From Chitinophaga sp. CB10 (GTDB lineage: Bacteria > Bacteroidota > Bacteroidia > Chitinophagales > Chitinophagaceae), in assembly GCA_001870995.2 (NCBI GenBank), contig MLAV02000010.1, positions 62,001 through 126,000 of the forward strand: DNA of 64,000 nucleotides, given 5' to 3'. Below, in pieces: positions 15,436 through 23,022 of the stretch. The stretch's first letter is position 1. Each line of letters begins with the position of its first letter. Below the pieces are notes generated by a model that saw nothing but the letters and a program-made list of their open reading frames with translations, did not search any database and was not told the origin of the DNA. Both the position numbers and the translations under genes were made by a program.

Positions 15436-18063
15436 ATTTTTAACAGATGCCTTTATACACTGGATTTGAGAGAACAGATGTTCACTAACTTTTTCACGCA
15501 GAGCCATGTAATTATCACTATAATTCAACTTATATGTAAATCCTTTATTGGCATGGCCACCAACTGGATAAAGGTATTCCAACCGGGTCAGGTCATTTAC
15601 ATAACGGAACACCTGTGTTTTACTGTATTTCAGCGCTTGCCGGACTTCCCGCAGGCTAAAAGGAACCTGTAAATATTTATCTCCCTCCTTTTCCTGAAGA
15701 TACTTTTTTAACTGCTCGTAGAACTGCCGCAGGCTGCCATCCAGCTCGTCCACTTTCAGCACGATGCTTTCGAACATAATATCTACCGCCACTTCAAGAT
15801 CGGATATTTCTGTAATTAACCGTCCTTTACTATCCCGCTTGCGCTGGTATTGATGCAGCAGCGTTACCATCTTTACAAAGTTTAAAAACAGGTCATTTAA
15901 GCGCCTGATCTTATGTGCATCGGGCGGCAGTTGTAGCTTACATGCGTAAGGGTTCACCACTTCAAGCGGTTGAAGGCAGCGCACCAGGTGTTGGATAAAC
16001 TGTTTTGTTTCCTGCTCCTGCTTACTGTCGATATTACCGGTGGCTTTCGTATTCTGGTAGTTAATAATACGGCTGGTCTGGTCGCTGCTTTCATCCACGG
16101 CCAGTAAAAATACACGGCTCATATTATCCTCGTAAATTTCACCGCGCGTAGTACAGGCAAGGGATGCAATAGGCCCCTTCACTGTTTTCTGACCGCTGGT
16201 GATAGTTCCATTCTCTAACTTGATGCTGGTGGCGCTGTTCAGCTCTCCATTACTTTGCAGTTCCCTAAACGCGAACTCTGCTTCTTCACTCAGGCCGTCT
16301 ATATCTTCCAGGCATAGCAACCGGTTTACAAAGTAATGCTCCGGATAGTTATACAGCACCTTATCACTCACGCGGGTAAGTTTGGTAACGTTTTCGGGCG
16401 GGATGCAGTCTGATATTTGCTTTAGCAGTCTGGTTTTCCCACTGCCGCTACTGCCTTGGATCAGGGCATGGAGGGTTTCAGGCATTTTATAACTGATGGC
16501 GATCAGCAGTAAAAAGATACGGTTGGTTTCTTCCCCAACAATACCAGCACTACCCAACAGCTCATTTAATTGACCGATCAGGTCCGCCTGTTTTAAAAAC
16601 TGTTCTGCACCGCTGCGTTCCGCTGCTGTCATAGGATACACCTTGGCGCTGGCAGGCTCATTTTGCTGCTGGTCCTTTTCCCGGTGACTGTCCAGCAGAT
16701 CCGTGAGCGTGGATAAATCCGCATCCAGCAAGGATTTATCAACACATAAACGCTCACTAATATCACGGCTCAGTTTTTCCACCTGCTTATCTTCGTACAG
16801 GTCTACTTTGTTGCGGCTTTTCTGGCCGTTATCCTTGCGTTCCACTACCAGCGTAACTTTCATGCTGTCCAGCAGCTTACTTAATCCGCCCTGGATGCAG
16901 TACTGAAGCTGGTCAGTTTCGTAGATAAGTTTATGGGGATGGCTGGTATTTAATACAGGCGTAGCTTTTACAGTGGTTACCGGTTCCGGTGTTTTTTCTT
17001 CAACTGAAGAAAAAATTGATTTTCTGTTGGTAAGTAGATGAACAAAAATTTGAGGCTCATGGGATAGGCTAATGCTGTTAATATCCTCACCGGTGGGCAG
17101 TTCCAAACGAGTAAGTATAATAGCGGGAAGCTGCTCTTTTAATAACGCTGCGTATTTCTCCACGGCCTTATTGCCTGCCTCGTCCCCGTCAAAAGCAAAA
17201 ACGATCTCCTTCAGGTGCGGCAAAGTTTTGATAGCGCTCATATGTTCGGCTAACAGGCCATTAGTCCCATAACAGGCAAGCACGCTGTATTCCTTGGTAA
17301 TGGCTGGCTGTTGCAACAGGGTAGCTGCATCGATGATCGCTTCAGTCAGTATTAACCTTTCCGTACTGGCAGCAGGATACCCCGGATACAACCCTTTACG
17401 ATCCTTTAAGTAAAAGTGTTTTTGATCCTGGTCATTGTAGGTACTGCGGAAGTATAAACCAGACACCTGGTGTTGCTTATTACGCAACGCAAAAACGATA
17501 CAACCTTTACCGAACACACGATAAGAAGTTTCACCGGTGCGACCCAACTTATCATGTACAGATAATAAGCCCACCTGTAAACAGTCGTTAATCAGGGTTT
17601 CATCTTTACGGGCACCGTGATGGAACTGGCCACTATTATAGCCGATTTCAAGGGCTTCATAGTTTAACCCACGCTCCCGGATATACGCTTTTGCAGGCTC
17701 ACTATTACTAACCGCATTTTTAAAGTAAGTAAACATATTACCCAGGATAGCGGTACGCTGACCCGGTAAAGTCACAGCAGGCAGGGGATTGCCACCGATC
17801 AGCTGTTTACATTTTAGGATTGCTTCATACTTGCTGCAGTTTTCTTTGTGCATCACAAAGTCAATCACATCAAGCGGTTTACCGTGCGTTTTGCAGTTGG
17901 CGCTGAAGCAGTAGACCGTGTGGGTTTTGTAATACACCTGCAGGCTCGGTGTCTTATCATCGTGGAACGGGCAGTTGAGCCGTAGCGATTTATCGGGCTT
18001 TAAGCCGTAGTGGTGCAGGAGAGTAGCAAGGGTTAGCTGCTGTTTAATCTCAGTGATTTCCAT
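15403..18063 (-). CDS. CHC2 zinc-finger primase with Toprim and P-loop ATPase domains
   Basis: 886 residues. The N-terminal zinc-binding domain has Cys31, His34, Cys52 and Cys57 (CPFHDDKTPS and CFSANC). The Toprim domain has Glu241 in LTEAIIDA and the acidic pair Asp292/Asp294 in FAFDGDEAG. After a linker rich in charged residues, a P-loop ATPase follows, with Walker A GSSGSGKT (537-544) and Walker B-like LLCLEDID (582-589). A winged-helix-like end follows (LKYSKTQVFRYVNDLTRLEY). It would prime and unwind DNA for autonomous replication of the element, in the style of phage, plasmid or satellite primases. The start at 18063 overlaps the SymE-like gene by 14 bases, so the two are translated as a unit. 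Expression is probably under the XRE regulator encoded divergently. Confidence 0.92.
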   Translation of the reverse strand: MEITEIKQQLTLATLLHHYGLKPDKSLRLNCPFHDDKTPSLQVYYKTHTVYCFSANCKTHGKPLDVIDFVMHKENCSKYEAILKCKQLIGGNPLPAVTLPGQRTAILGNMFTYFKNAVSNSEPAKAYIRERGLNYEALEIGYNSGQFHHGARKDETLINDCLQVGLLSVHDKLGRTGETSYRVFGKGCIVFALRNKQHQVSGLYFRSTYNDQDQKHFYLKDRKGLYPGYPAASTERLILTEAIIDAATLLQQPAITKEYSVLACYGTNGLLAEHMSAIKTLPHLKEIVFAFDGDEAGNKAVEKYAALLKEQLPAIILTRLELPTGEDINSISLSHEPQIFVHLLTNRKSIFSSVEEKTPEPVTTVKATPVLNTSHPHKLIYETDQLQYCIQGGLSKLLDSMKVTLVVERKDNGQKSRNKVDLYEDKQVEKLSRDISERLCVDKSLLDADLSTLTDLLDSHREKDQQQNEPASAKVYPMTAAERSGAEQFLKQADLIGQLNELLGSAGIVGEETNRIFLLLIAISYKMPETLHALIQGSSGSGKTRLLKQISDCIPPENVTKLTRVSDKVLYNYPEHYFVNRLLCLEDIDGLSEEAEFAFRELQSNGELNSATSIKLENGTITSGQKTVKGPIASLACTTRGEIYEDNMSRVFLLAVDESSDQTSRIINYQNTKATGNIDSKQEQETKQFIQHLVRCLQPLEVVNPYACKLQLPPDAHKIRRLNDLFLNFVKMVTLLHQYQRKRDSKGRLITEISDLEVAVDIMFESIVLKVDELDGSLRQFYEQLKKYLQEKEGDKYLQVPFSLREVRQALKYSKTQVFRYVNDLTRLEYLYPVGGHANKGFTYKLNYSDNYMALREKVSEHLFSQIQCIKASVKNGTLESLPVQQ

Positions 18064-18274
18064 GGATAACCAGCTTTTTAATGGTCATCACTCCATTTTC
18101 AACGGTGATCTCTATCGGATCACCTACTTTAAAACCATAACGCTCCATCCATAACCCACCGATCCGAAGCCACGGAACACCGCGGTAGCCTGAGCGTCCA
18201 TCTGGATATAATTTCCTAACTTCCTGACTGCGGCTGTGTAGCTTGCAGTACCTGGTTACTTTTGTGGTTCCCAT
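18050..18274 (-). CDS. SymE-like protein
   Basis: 74 residues: a basic N-terminus (MGTTKVTRYCKLHSRS), then the SymE/AbrB-like core (VPWLRIGGLWMERYGFKVGD, IEITVENGVMTIKKL). E. coli SymE is an SOS-induced AbrB-fold protein once described as an mRNA-cleaving toxin and later linked to nucleoid condensation. Whether this relative is toxic is unknown. Its stop overlaps the primase start by 14 bases. It is transcribed divergently from the XRE gene at 18419 across an intergenic region with repeated TTTTTGAC motifs. A decayed copy of the same SymE-primase junction exists at 9587-9730. No antisense RNA antitoxin (as SymR) could be recognised by eye. Confidence 0.75.
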   Translation of the reverse strand: MGTTKVTRYCKLHSRSQEVRKLYPDGRSGYRGVPWLRIGGLWMERYGFKVGDPIEITVENGVMTIKKLVIHGNH

Positions 18275-18284
18275 AACAATTTAT

Positions 18285-18388
18285 TTTTTGACAATCTGAC
18301 AACCACAAAGTAAAGATTAAATTTCCTTTTTGACAACTTTAAATGTTCAAAAAGTACAGATTTATTTAAAAAATAGCCTTTTTGACTA
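18285..18388. promoter_or_regulatory. TTTTTGAC repeats in the symE/XRE divergent region
   Basis: TTTTTGAC occurs at 18285-18292, 18327-18334 and 18379-18386, with an inverted relative GTTCAAAAAG at 18345-18354. They fill the 144 bases between the divergent SymE-like and XRE genes. They are good candidates for operators of the XRE protein, which would control both its own gene and symE-primase. A TTACTTTG element, close to the Bacteroidota -7 box, can be read toward symE. Confidence 0.5.
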
Positions 18389-18418
18389 CCTTTCCATTGT
18401 AACTTAACCCAGTTTCAG

Positions 18419-18781
18419 ATGAACATCGGCAAAAACATTAAAATCGTCAGGGAACAAAAAAAACTACTCCAAAAAGAAGTAGCCGCAGTAGCAGGCATGC
18501 TTCCGTCCAACTATAGCAAAATTGAAAAAGGAGAAAGAGAGCCTTCTATCGAGGCTTTAGAGAAGATTTCACGCCTGTTCGGCATGACCATCGATGAACT
18601 GATTCACCTGGAAGGTAAAGTTCCCAGCGATATAAGAGTGGAAGATAAAACCATCGCCGAGAAGCTGCGTTTAATTGAACAGCTTGAAGAGGAAGACAGG
18701 CAAGCACTGTACCGGATTATCGATACAATGCTTACCAAGTCTAAGTTTAAAGATTTCTTTCAGAAAAATATGTTGGATTAA
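18419..18781 (+). CDS. XRE-family transcriptional regulator
   Basis: 120 residues. The helix-turn-helix domain covers about 5-65 (IVREQKKLLQKEVAAVAG, SNYSKIEKGEREPSIEAL). A short acidic helical tail follows (KLRLIEQLEEEDRQALYRI), resembling the tails of the XRE remnants at 9954 and 10972 (IEALPHEDKDALLRVI). It is the likely repressor of the divergent symE-primase operon. It converges on the Imm11-like gene, with only 26 bases between stops. The conserved layout (immunity gene, XRE, SymE) recurs in decayed form further left. Confidence 0.92.
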   Translation: MNIGKNIKIVREQKKLLQKEVAAVAGMLPSNYSKIEKGEREPSIEALEKISRLFGMTIDELIHLEGKVPSDIRVEDKTIAEKLRLIEQLEEEDRQALYRIIDTMLTKSKFKDFFQKNMLD

Positions 18782-18807
18782 ACTCCATTTATCCTTGATA
18801 CAATTTC

Positions 18808-19359
18808 TTATACAGATTCAAATAAAACCCCGGATATTTTTAGTTTCTCCATCTTACCCTTCAGGTTATCACTAACTATTATTGCGTTATTATAACCTTT
18901 AACCCTTACTATATCATAACCTGCCAACATAGCAGGATTAACTACCATTTCAAAGAAGCTACTAAACTCACCTTCCAAGTCTGGCCGAATTGGATCATCT
19001 TTTTCCCATACAGTAAAATCTGATTTTTCACGATCAATACAATCCACCTCCTTCAGTATTTTAATTACATAAAATTCCGCCGTAGGGATTTGTTTTATTG
19101 AGATAGGTAAAAGTTCTACCTCCTCCTTATCAAATAACTCTTTAACTTTTGAGCTCCCAATAAGCACATCAAAGCCCGCAAATGTTATATCTAAAGGAGC
19201 TCCATCATATGACACATCTACAGTCAACCTTGCATCTGGCACTGTTATCGGTCCAATAGAGTTATATTCCCAAATATCGATTTCACCGTCAGAAGAATAG
19301 ATTTCATCCAGATACCATCTATCTGGTATAGATAAATCATCGGTCAAATTATAATACAT
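18808..19359 (-). CDS. Imm11-family (DUF1629-like) immunity protein
   Basis: 183 residues, cytosolic. The layout agrees with the Imm11/DUF1629 family: an N-terminal strand region (MYYNLTDDLSIPDRWYLDEI), ISIKQIPTAEFYVIKILKEV followed by DCIDREKS in the middle, and a C-terminal VKGYNNAIIVSDNLKGKMEK. In polymorphic-toxin loci these proteins neutralise the toxin encoded just upstream. Here that is the AHH-nuclease tip, whose stop lies 10 bases before this start in the same direction. Family assignment is by recollected pattern; position strongly supports the role. Confidence 0.75.
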   Translation of the reverse strand: MYYNLTDDLSIPDRWYLDEIYSSDGEIDIWEYNSIGPITVPDARLTVDVSYDGAPLDITFAGFDVLIGSSKVKELFDKEEVELLPISIKQIPTAEFYVIKILKEVDCIDREKSDFTVWEKDDPIRPDLEGEFSSFFEMVVNPAMLAGYDIVRVKGYNNAIIVSDNLKGKMEKLKISGVLFESV

Positions 19360-19369
19360 GTAAATAGAT

Positions 19370-20410
19370 TTAATTACCTGTTAATAGTTTATTGAGCTTA
19401 CTTCCTGCTTTCTGGGCATCAGTCGCTAGCTTTTTCATTGCACCCTCAAGCGCTGTTTTATATTCTTTTCCTTTTTTCCCTCTGGTCGCCGCCAGCAGCG
19501 CATTGTAAACATATCTGTGATACGCCTCTGGATGTGGACCTCGATGCCCGGGCACAAATACCTTATTCAGTGCATCATCCAGTCCATAACCAGCCTTCTT
19601 AAAAATCGGCTCAAACTTCTTTGACCACTGTAATCCCTGTATAAAATTTTTGTTTGTCGCAATATGGTGAAGTGGCCCCTTCAATACTTTATACCATGAC
19701 CTAGAATCTTGAGCAGCATTCATTACAACTGTGCCAACCTTGCCAGCCTTGCCTCCCAAGCTAAAAGGTGAATCAAACGAGGTCTCAGACCTATCACTTT
19801 CATTAGGGATAGGTTGACCAGATTCATCAAAATCTAAATCCCATAATTGGAACAAGTTATCATTAGAAGAACTAGTGGAAAGTGTAAAGGGACTAGTATT
19901 TCCAGTCTGCCTAAATACATGCTTAAATACTGTTACCTCTCCTGTTTTAGGATTTTCTACCGGATCATAAATTATAACAGAGGTGTTATCAACATTCCTT
20001 ATTGGAGGAGCATCATTACCCATCACATAACTCGCCCGAGAACCTACGATCAAATAAACCTGGCTCGCATCTATATTACGCGCTGCCGCAAACTGTTTAG
20101 CCCTTGTAATGTGGTTATCATTAGCAATAAAATTCCAGATTATTTCAGCATTTCCAGGAGCCTTCACCGCTTCTAATCCATCTAAATCGATTGCCCAAAT
20201 AGGTGTATTACTTGCAAATTGATACGGCGTTAACTCTGGATATTTCGCAGTAATTGGATCAACACTCAAGAACTTCCCTATCCTCGGATCATAGATTCTA
20301 AATCCATAATCCTGCTGATTCCCTTCTCCCTTGATTTCGTTGTCGTTCTCCTTACCATTAAACCCATAACGATACCTATCAGAAGAAAATCCTTTTTCCA
20401 CCAACCCCAT
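19370..20410 (-). CDS. Rhs tip with C-terminal AHH nuclease toxin
   Basis: 346 residues from the first ATG. The N-terminus is the end of the Rhs core (YRYGFNGKENDNEIKG, YDPRIGKFLSV, TPYQFASNTPIWAIDLDG, residues 13-78). A variable linker follows. The toxin domain, about 243-346, has the hallmarks of the AHH family of HNH/ENDO VII nucleases: LHHIATNKN (His248-His249), a Trp-containing helix, LDDALNKVF, and GHRGPHPEAYH (288-298). The expected action is DNA or RNA cleavage in a rival cell. The ATG lies inside a motif (TPFGMG) that belongs to the middle of Rhs proteins. The sequence upstream continues the Rhs body but is one base out of frame, so this is a detached tip that may be silent or made as a free cytosolic protein. 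The Imm11-like gene follows directly. Confidence 0.88.
   Translation of the reverse strand: MGLVEKGFSSDRYRYGFNGKENDNEIKGEGNQQDYGFRIYDPRIGKFLSVDPITAKYPELTPYQFASNTPIWAIDLDGLEAVKAPGNAEIIWNFIANDNHITRAKQFAAARNIDASQVYLIVGSRASYVMGNDAPPIRNVDNTSVIIYDPVENPKTGEVTVFKHVFRQTGNTSPFTLSTSSSNDNLFQLWDLDFDESGQPIPNESDRSETSFDSPFSLGGKAGKVGTVVMNAAQDSRSWYKVLKGPLHHIATNKNFIQGLQWSKKFEPIFKKAGYGLDDALNKVFVPGHRGPHPEAYHRYVYNALLAATRGKKGKEYKTALEGAMKKLATDAQKAGSKLNKLLTGN
20270..20368 (-). repeat. 99-base Rhs core repeat, copy B
   Basis: Identical to 12541-12639 over 99 bases, with divergence immediately outside. It encodes the same part of the Rhs core in the AHH tip. The two copies are direct repeats about 7.7 kb apart and bracket the recombinase-primase element and one complete tip-immunity set. 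Confidence 0.9.
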
Positions 20411-21365
20411 CCCAAACGGCGTAAATCCTGTGCAAACACAATCCTCGGTACATAATATTCAACAATAGTAGCAGTCACCGAAACGACCAGTTTATCATCA
20501 GCTACGGTACCCAGTACATTTCCCAGGTGGTTGGACAATTCAAAGAACTTATATCCGCGCTTAAATGTAGTAAAATATCCTGAACATAAGCCAGGTAATG
20601 GTGTGGTGGCAGCAACTTCAGGGTTCTGCCCCTGCGTTACCAGGTTGTTGATTCCCAGGCGGCTGCTACAATAATGGTGGGTTTTCGCGTGGCTCATTAA
20701 GCCATTGTTGATGGAGGCATATCCTTTAACATATAGGCTCATTATGTTGCCCGATGCATCGCGGATGTAACGTGCTTTCTATACAACCTGCGATTTTGCT
20801 GATGCGATTGCCGGCTACATCGTAGGTGTATTTTATCGGCGACTTACCTGCTCGCTGGATTTCGCTGTTCCTGCCATATACGTTCCATTTAATATTGTCT
20901 ACCTTACCCTGAACGTCTGATACCAGGCTGTCGATGGGATCGTAGGTATAGTTGTTGGCTGTCTGGTCGTCTATATCGGTATCCGCCTAAGCTGTGGCGG
21001 GAACGGCATCATTGATGTGACTGAGCTTATTGGTCCCTGGAAGGTAGTTATAGGTTAACTTATCCCTATCCAGGGCGGACTGGTGACCGTTACGGTTATA
21101 CGTTTGGATATTACCGCTGCCATCGTAAGTAATAGACTCATTAAAGTCGCCGGTATTTATCGGCATCCAGCGGTTGGCGGCGGCACCAAGGCTTTTGGCC
21201 ACATCCATATTCCGGATGCGGTTCAGCACATCATAACTATAGTTGAATACCAGCGACTCACCCACTTTGAGCAGGTTTACGGACATGGCCGCGATATTGG
21301 CGTTATACAACGGCCTTACCGCTGTAAATGCCGCCACCGGAGCACGGGAGCCGATACCTGACTCA
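20411..21365 (-). pseudogene. Decayed 3' body of an Rhs gene
   Basis: Rhs repeat text is visible in pieces: PLYNANIAAMSVNL, FNYSYDVLNRI, ITYDGSGNIQTYNRNG, TYDVAGNRISKIAG, ELSNHLGNVLGTVAD and VEYYVPRI. Lesions are an in-frame TAG at 20987-20989, a one-base frame shift near 20770, and another near 20422-20426, where a single missing T separates AQD from TPFGMG. Repairing these would join the fragment to the AHH tip. No 5' end with signal peptide is present; the fragment stops near 21365 against an unrelated decayed gene. Confidence 0.85.
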
Positions 21366-21690
21366 CTGCCAAATTGCGCCGGTATGCTTGTTCTGCTTAA
21401 CCAGGACCACATCGGAAGATGCATCCGCTTTGATGGAAGCTGCAAGTACCTCCGTATCTCCGGACTCAAGCAGAGTCGGTCTGGTTTTGTGCTTCAGAAT
21501 CATAGTGTTTCACCCAAATAAGCTGACCAGCCGTATCCAGCACACCCGTTATCCAATCTGTAGCATTATTATTCATCTTTCGCAAACCAGCCAAGGTGAA
21601 ATTCCCTTCGGAAGTCTCAACAACATCACTTCCTTTTACACCATGTTCGGGGCCGGTGGCCCCGTTTTCTTTTGTATGGAATATGCATTA
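21366..21690 (-). pseudogene. Fragment of a repeat-type (propeller-like) gene
   Basis: Two frames together read VVETSEGNFTLAGLRK, TGVLDTAGQLIWVKHYDS, then after a shift DTEVLAASIKADASSDVVLV and HTGAIW. The alternation of a TSEG-FTLAG strand with an LDTAGQLIWVK-type strand is typical of tandem-repeat surface proteins of this phylum. Both ends are missing and there is a stop at 21466-21468. The fragment is fused to the Rhs remnant. Confidence 0.6.
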
Positions 21691-21700
21691 GCACGTGTGG

Positions 21701-22471
21701 CTATACGGCTTTTAAGGGATGGAGAATATTATAGATGAATTCACTGTAGGCTTCTTTGAAGGGAAGCACCTTATCTACAAACAGCTTTCTTCGGGTAGTG
21801 GTCACGGTCTGGCCGGTTGTGGGGTTATGTCCTTCTACCTGCGTATCTTTCCAGTATATGCCGGTACCTCTTTTTTGCCAGGCGGGTAAGTCGTTGTAAT
21901 TGATGCCATGGGAGAATAGCAGTTCATTTTTATCCGCGGAGCTAAGTCCTTTTACCTGGCCTGTAGCAGCAGCGGGCGATGCTCCTTGTTTTCGCAGCAG
22001 CCAGTAACAATGGGCGTTGAGCGCGTTGCGATGGGCATCTTCATTCCGCCAACGGAAGTAATCTACCACAAGGGCCTCCCTGGGAAACCCGGTGATGCGG
22101 CAGTCAAAACTGGCAACCCCACCTACCAGCAATGAAAACTTAGCGCTGGCTTCGCCCGCGAGCAGGGAAATGAGCTTGCGCTCCTTCCTGCTGAAAGCAT
22201 CTTCATCCAGGTGAAAGAGCAGCGAAATTTCATCGCTCTGCGTATAACCATAAGTGATATTAAAGCCACAGTTCATCAGGTGCATCACCGTGGCAATCAT
22301 ATAATCATGAAAACGTTCGTCGAAAGGTTTCTCGAAATCATAGCGCTCCTTGGTGAGCTTTGTAAATCCACGCCCGTCAATCCGCGCTACCATATACATT
22401 TCGGGCATAATGATACGGTCGTTCACCGCTTCAAACATCCGCATCCGCTGATCCAGCTCTTCAAACTTCAT
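21701..22471 (-). CDS. Thg1-like 3'-5' nucleotidyltransferase
   Basis: 256 residues of the tRNA-His guanylyltransferase superfamily. The two metal-binding aspartates are present: Asp32 in ARIDGRGFTKL and Asp80 in TYGYTQSDEISLLF. The palm continues with RKLISLLAGEASAKFS and FDCRITGFP. Bacterial Thg1-like proteins add nucleotides to the 5' end of truncated tRNAs in a template-dependent way, running opposite to normal polymerases. The start overlaps the stop of the kinase gene by 11 bases, which implies coupled translation and a joint RNA-repair role. Whether it does canonical G-1 addition is open; bacteria usually encode that base. The gene end marks the right border of the Rhs debris. Confidence 0.9.
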   Translation of the reverse strand: MKFEELDQRMRMFEAVNDRIIMPEMYMVARIDGRGFTKLTKERYDFEKPFDERFHDYMIATVMHLMNCGFNITYGYTQSDEISLLFHLDEDAFSRKERKLISLLAGEASAKFSLLVGGVASFDCRITGFPREALVVDYFRWRNEDAHRNALNAHCYWLLRKQGASPAAATGQVKGLSSADKNELLFSHGINYNDLPAWQKRGTGIYWKDTQVEGHNPTTGQTVTTTRRKLFVDKVLPFKEAYSEFIYNILHPLKAV

Positions 22472-22907
22472 CCATCCAGGGTTTTATGATAAATTGGTTG
22501 TTTTCCTGTGTAATATAATACATCTCGTCATACCCCTCCGCACGCACGGGAACGGCCAGCCGGTGGTAAGCGCTTCGCACTCCTTTTTCAGGAACCAGCT
22601 CCCTCCCCACTCTGCCGCTGTTCCTTTCCAGCGCCGCTTCCAGGGAAGATGAAAAGTAATAACATTTCACCCGGTACCGGGATGCCTTCGCCAGGGCAAT
22701 GTATTTGGCTCTTTCGGCCAAAGTAGGATTGGTATTGTCTACCACAAAAGGCATATAACTTTTAAGGCATGCGTCCAAAAACAGGTCTTCCCGGTGTCGC
22801 GTACGCAGCAGGTCCATCGAGATCCTTACATGCGAGTTAAAAAAGTGCTGCCTGTAAAAGGTAGACTTCCCGGTGGCCTGAATGCCACAGAAAATGATTG
22901 CTTCCAT
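22461..22907 (-). CDS. P-loop kinase (polynucleotide-kinase-like)
   Basis: 148 residues. Walker A GIQATGKST (8-16) is near the N-terminus, then ISMDLLRTRH and VVDNTNPTLAERAKYI. That combination is typical of the small kinase family related to T4 Pnk and the kinase part of PNKP. The closing segment GYDEMYYITQENNQFIIKPW has no recognised motif. The expected reaction is ATP-dependent phosphorylation of RNA or DNA 5'-OH ends. It lies upstream of, and overlaps, the Thg1-like gene. A kinase that restores a 5' phosphate followed by a reverse polymerase makes sense for repair of cleaved tRNA. No RNA ligase gene is next to them. Confidence 0.8.
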   Translation of the reverse strand: MEAIIFCGIQATGKSTFYRQHFFNSHVRISMDLLRTRHREDLFLDACLKSYMPFVVDNTNPTLAERAKYIALAKASRYRVKCYYFSSSLEAALERNSGRVGRELVPEKGVRSAYHRLAVPVRAEGYDEMYYITQENNQFIIKPWMDEV

Positions 22908-22959
22908 TTCATTTTTTTACCATAAGGCATAAGGCCAACCCTTCCCCACCAAACACCTC

Positions 22960-22988
22960 TGCGCTCTCTGCCCCCCTGCGCTCTCTGC
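22960..22988. repeat. Tandem TGCGCTCTCTGC repeat in a short gap
   Basis: The 12-mer TGCGCTCTCTGC occurs at 22960-22971 and again at 22977-22988 in the gap between the kinase and GNAT genes, followed by a partial third unit (CTCCGCTCTGCGGG). It looks like a small interspersed repeat rather than a gene. Confidence 0.5.
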
Positions 22989-23022
22989 GAGAAAAAACTC
23001 CGCTCTGCGGGAAAATAACCCC

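Noticed and set aside
21648..21664. GC-rich hairpin CGGGGCC/GGCCCCG followed by Ts on the plus strand
   Set aside because: No plus-strand gene ends before it and it falls within the decayed fragment; it could be a relic terminator but has no assignable gene.
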